From assembly GCA_023336855.1 (NCBI GenBank), contig JAMBLK010000063.1, positions 1 through 9,028 on the forward strand: 9,028 nt of DNA, in the 5' to 3' direction. The translations under genes were made by a program, and so were the position numbers. Each line of letters starts with the position of its first letter. Within the stretch, counting starts at the first letter, position 1. Below are positions 7,286-9,028 of the stretch, one piece after another. This DNA is from Actinomycetes bacterium (GTDB lineage: Bacteria; Actinomycetota; Acidimicrobiia; Spongiisociales; UBA5794). Below the pieces are notes generated by a model, which had not been told where the DNA came from, made no database searches, and saw nothing but the letters and a program-made list of their open reading frames with translations.

Positions 7286-7315
7286 AGAGAGCCACCCCTA
7301 TGCGGGTGGCTCTCT
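7286..7315 (+). terminator. Strong stem-loop, terminator or attenuator in the permease leader
   Basis: A 12-bp perfect stem (7286-7297 with 7304-7315, arms AGAGAGCCACCC and GGGTGGCTCTCT) closes a 6-nt loop. Only TTCG follows, with no U-run. It could end the thiolase-like operon 163 nt upstream. However, only 24 nt separate it from the permease ATG and about 8 nt from its Shine-Dalgarno, so any permease transcript starting upstream must pass through it. That makes an attenuator or translation-control hairpin as likely as a plain terminator. Confidence 0.65.
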
Positions 7316-7339
7316 TCGTGAGTGGGAGAGGAAATAAGC

Positions 7340-8590
7340 ATGGAATTGTCGATGCAGAAAAAATCGGTGCTGGGCTTGCAGCACGTCGTGGCCATGTTCG
7401 GGGCAACGGTCCTTGTACCGTTGCTAACGGGGCTCAATCCGTCTGTCGCATTGCTTGCGGCCGGCGTCGGAACGCTGCTGTTCCATCTCGTGACCAAGCG
7501 GATGGTCCCTGTGTTCTTGGGTTCGTCGTTCGCGTTCATCCCGGCGATCATCATCGCCACCGAACGCGGATACTCATGGGCGGGTATCGGACTCGGGATC
7601 ATGGGCGCAGGTGTCCTGTACCTTCTGATGTCAGCGCTTGTGGCGGTCGTCGGACACAAAGTGATCCAAAGGATCTTCCCTCCGATCGTGACCGGACCGG
7701 TCATCATCGTCATCGGAATCACGTTGGCACCCGTCGCCATCAGCATGTCCGAAGGTGCCTGGTGGTTGGCTCTGATCACGACGGCAACGGTGATCGTTGC
7801 TGCCGTCTTCTTCAAGGGCTTGTTCCGGATGCTCCCGATCTTGACGGGCGCGGTTGTCGGCTACATCCTGGCGATCTTCTTCTTCGAGGGATTCAGCTTC
7901 CAACCGGTTCTCGATGCCGCTTGGGTTGGTCTGCCTGAGTTCACCTGGGGTCTCGGAGACCTGTCGTGGGCGCCGATTGCGCTGATTGCGCCGATCGCAT
8001 TCGTCACGATGATCGAGCACGTCGGTGACATCATGGCCAACGGCAACGTCGTCGGAAAGGACTTCTTCGACGAGCCCGGATTGAACCGGACCCTCTTGGG
8101 CGACGGCATCGCGACGCTCTTCGCAGGCCTGATCGGTGGCCCACCGAACACGACATACTCGGAGAACACGGGTGTGCTGGCCGTCACCAAGGTGTACGAC
8201 CCGCTCATCCTGCGCATCGGTGCGGGGTTCGCGATCTTCCTTGCTCTGATTCCGAAGCTGGCCGCGGTCCTCCGGACCGTACCGGTGCCGGTACTTGGTG
8301 GATTGTCGGTCGTTCTGTTCGGCATGATCGCAGCCGTCGGGTTGAGGACGCTGGTCACCGCACAGGTCGACTTCTCCAAGAGCCGCAACATGATCGTCGT
8401 TGGGCTGATCCTCGTGTTCGGCCTGGGCATCAGCGGTCTGCAGAGTGCTCTCGCAATCGGCGACGTGCCGATCTCGGGCCTGGCGCTCGCAGCCGTGCTC
8501 GGGGTCATCATCAATCTGGTCCTTCCCTTGAACGAGGACGAAGACGAGCAGATCGTCATGGCTTCAGAGGCGAAGACCGACGAAGACTGA
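7340..8590 (+). CDS. uraA: NCS2 family nucleobase permease, uracil type
   Basis: This 416-aa integral membrane protein matches uracil permeases UraA/PyrP along its whole length: LGLQHVVAMFGATVLVPLLTG at the N-terminus, LGSSFAFIPAI (60-70), FPPIVTGPVIIVIG, MIEHVGD (224-230) and PNTTYSENTGV (269-279). NCS2 proteins have 14 membrane segments in core and gate domains and import nucleobases with protons. E226 and E275 correspond to the uracil-binding acidic residues E241 and E290 of E. coli UraA. The NTTYxEN motif is typical of the pyrimidine branch; xanthine and urate carriers have a Gln-Asn motif there. D230 replaces UraA H245 and resembles the Asp of xanthine carriers. The start at ATG 7340 is supported by GGGAGAGGAAA at 7324-7334; an in-frame GTG at 7322 lies within that site and is unlikely. 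The C-terminal tail is acidic and cytoplasmic. Monocistronic, followed by a strong terminator. Confidence 0.93.
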   Translation: MELSMQKKSVLGLQHVVAMFGATVLVPLLTGLNPSVALLAAGVGTLLFHLVTKRMVPVFLGSSFAFIPAIIIATERGYSWAGIGLGIMGAGVLYLLMSALVAVVGHKVIQRIFPPIVTGPVIIVIGITLAPVAISMSEGAWWLALITTATVIVAAVFFKGLFRMLPILTGAVVGYILAIFFFEGFSFQPVLDAAWVGLPEFTWGLGDLSWAPIALIAPIAFVTMIEHVGDIMANGNVVGKDFFDEPGLNRTLLGDGIATLFAGLIGGPPNTTYSENTGVLAVTKVYDPLILRIGAGFAIFLALIPKLAAVLRTVPVPVLGGLSVVLFGMIAAVGLRTLVTAQVDFSKSRNMIVVGLILVFGLGISGLQSALAIGDVPISGLALAAVLGVIINLVLPLNEDEDEQIVMASEAKTDED

Positions 8591-8614
8591 CCTGTCGGTC
8601 GTTCAGACAAGCAA

Positions 8615-8655
8615 ACATGAGAAGGGAGCCGGTACAACCGGCTCCCTTCTCATGT
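8615..8655 (+). terminator. Terminator hairpin after the permease gene
   Basis: Bases 8615-8632 and 8638-8655 form an 18-bp perfect stem with a TACAA loop (a further T-A pair could leave ACA). It begins 24 nt after the permease stop. The right arm contains CCCTTCTC but no terminal T-run follows, as is common for terminators in GC-rich actinobacteria. The symmetry would allow action in both directions, but no convergent gene is visible. Confidence 0.85.
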
Positions 8656-8731
8656 AGCGACCCCGGGCAAGAACGCCCTGTGACACGGCGGACGTTGGAG
8701 GTTGGTGAACAAGGTATGGGCCGATCGGCAC

Positions 8732-8761
8732 CTGGACGGTTCCGCGAGGCGCGCGTACCGT
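8732..8761 (+). promoter_or_regulatory. Candidate promoter of the lipoprotein gene
   Basis: CTGGAC (8732-8737) is spaced 18 nt from TACCGT (8756-8761), a TANNNT-type -10. The expected start near 8768 gives a leader of about 70 nt before the ATG at 8841. The leader holds two weak stems: AGAAGA/TCTTCT (8762-8767 with 8783-8788) and GTGTG/CACAC (8807-8811 with 8818-8822). Assigned by eye; moderate support from its position after the terminator and before a new gene. Confidence 0.4.
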
Positions 8762-8840
8762 AGAAGAATGCCATTCAGGTTGTCTTCTGATTGGTCGACG
8801 GACACTGTGTGAGGTTCCACACCAACGAAGGGGAGAAGCG

Positions 8841-9028
8841 ATGAGTTCGATGGTCAAGAGGATCGCCGTGTTGATGGCGGTGTTCTCGTTGTTCGTGGCG
8901 GCGTGTGGGAGCGCCTCCGACAAGGCGGCGGAGCAACTCGCAGAGGAGCTCATCGAGGCCAGCAGCGGCGGCGATGTTGACGTCAACATCTCCGGCGACG
9001 GCGACGACGTGACGATCGAGATGGAGAC
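8841..9028 (+). CDS. Small secreted lipoprotein, 3' partial
   Basis: The ATG at 8841 is preceded by AGGGGAG (8829-8835) with 5 nt spacing, and the frame runs open to the window end (62 complete codons visible). The N-terminus is a lipoprotein signal peptide: MSSMVKR, a hydrophobic core IAVLMAVFSLFVAA, then a lipobox ending at C22 (VAAC). After cleavage C22 would be lipidated and the protein anchored on the outer face of the cytoplasmic membrane. The mature part starts with a Ser/Ala/Glu-rich helix (SDKAAEQLAEELIEASSGG) and moves into an acidic, Asp- and Gly-rich beta-like stretch (DVDVNISGDGDDVTIEMET). I recognise the general type of actinobacterial small lipoprotein but no function. It is separated from the permease by a terminator and its own candidate promoter, so it is probably an independent unit. 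Confidence 0.85.
   Translation, partial: MSSMVKRIAVLMAVFSLFVAACGSASDKAAEQLAEELIEASSGGDVDVNISGDGDDVTIEME

Noticed and set aside
1..9028. CRISPR arrays, tRNA or rRNA genes, insertion sequences or attachment sites.
   Set aside because: No spaced direct repeats, no cloverleaf-like segment or CCA-ended arm, no transposase or integrase frame and no terminal inverted repeats were seen.

Overview
The window comes from a GC-rich bacterium, most likely an actinobacterium (perhaps Acidimicrobiia-like; genus cannot be read from the sequence). The evidence is the strong G/C bias at third codon positions, a GTG start with a perfect Shine-Dalgarno, TANNNT-type -10 boxes, and strong stem-loops without U-tails serving as terminators. 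Every supported gene is on the + strand.

Layout. (1) 1-828: the C-terminal part of a DUF1116 protein (YlbE/AllG/YahG-like), cut by the left edge. (2) 916-4659: a compact three-gene operon for a xanthine-dehydrogenase-family molybdenum hydroxylase, in the order FAD subunit, 2Fe-2S subunit, Mo-cofactor subunit. (3) 4660-4849: an intergenic region with a large imperfect hairpin. (4) 4850-7123: a translationally coupled three-gene operon with a 252-aa protein of uncertain function (possible GNAT-like fold), a thiolase-fold protein whose nucleophilic Cys position is Pro, and a DUF35 Zn-ribbon/OB-fold partner. (5) 7124-7339: a leader with a candidate promoter and a strong hairpin just upstream of the next ribosome binding site. 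(6) 7340-8590: an NCS2 permease of the uracil type, followed by an 18-bp perfect terminator stem. (7) 8841-end: the start of a small secreted lipoprotein, cut by the right edge.

How the genes may fit together. DUF1116 proteins of the AllG type take part in oxamate carbamoyl transfer at the end of allantoin breakdown. Mo hydroxylases of this family oxidise purines and other N-heterocycles, and NCS2 permeases import nucleobases. The neighbourhood therefore looks like a nucleobase or N-heterocycle catabolic region. The unexpected part is the central operon. A Cys-less thiolase paired with DUF35 resembles the Ltp2/ChsH2-type aldolases more than a true thiolase, so it may cleave or form a C-C bond in a CoA thioester. 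The Mo subunit also appears to lack two residues that bind xanthine in the mammalian enzyme. The real substrate of this region is therefore open, and it is the best candidate here for an undescribed pathway.
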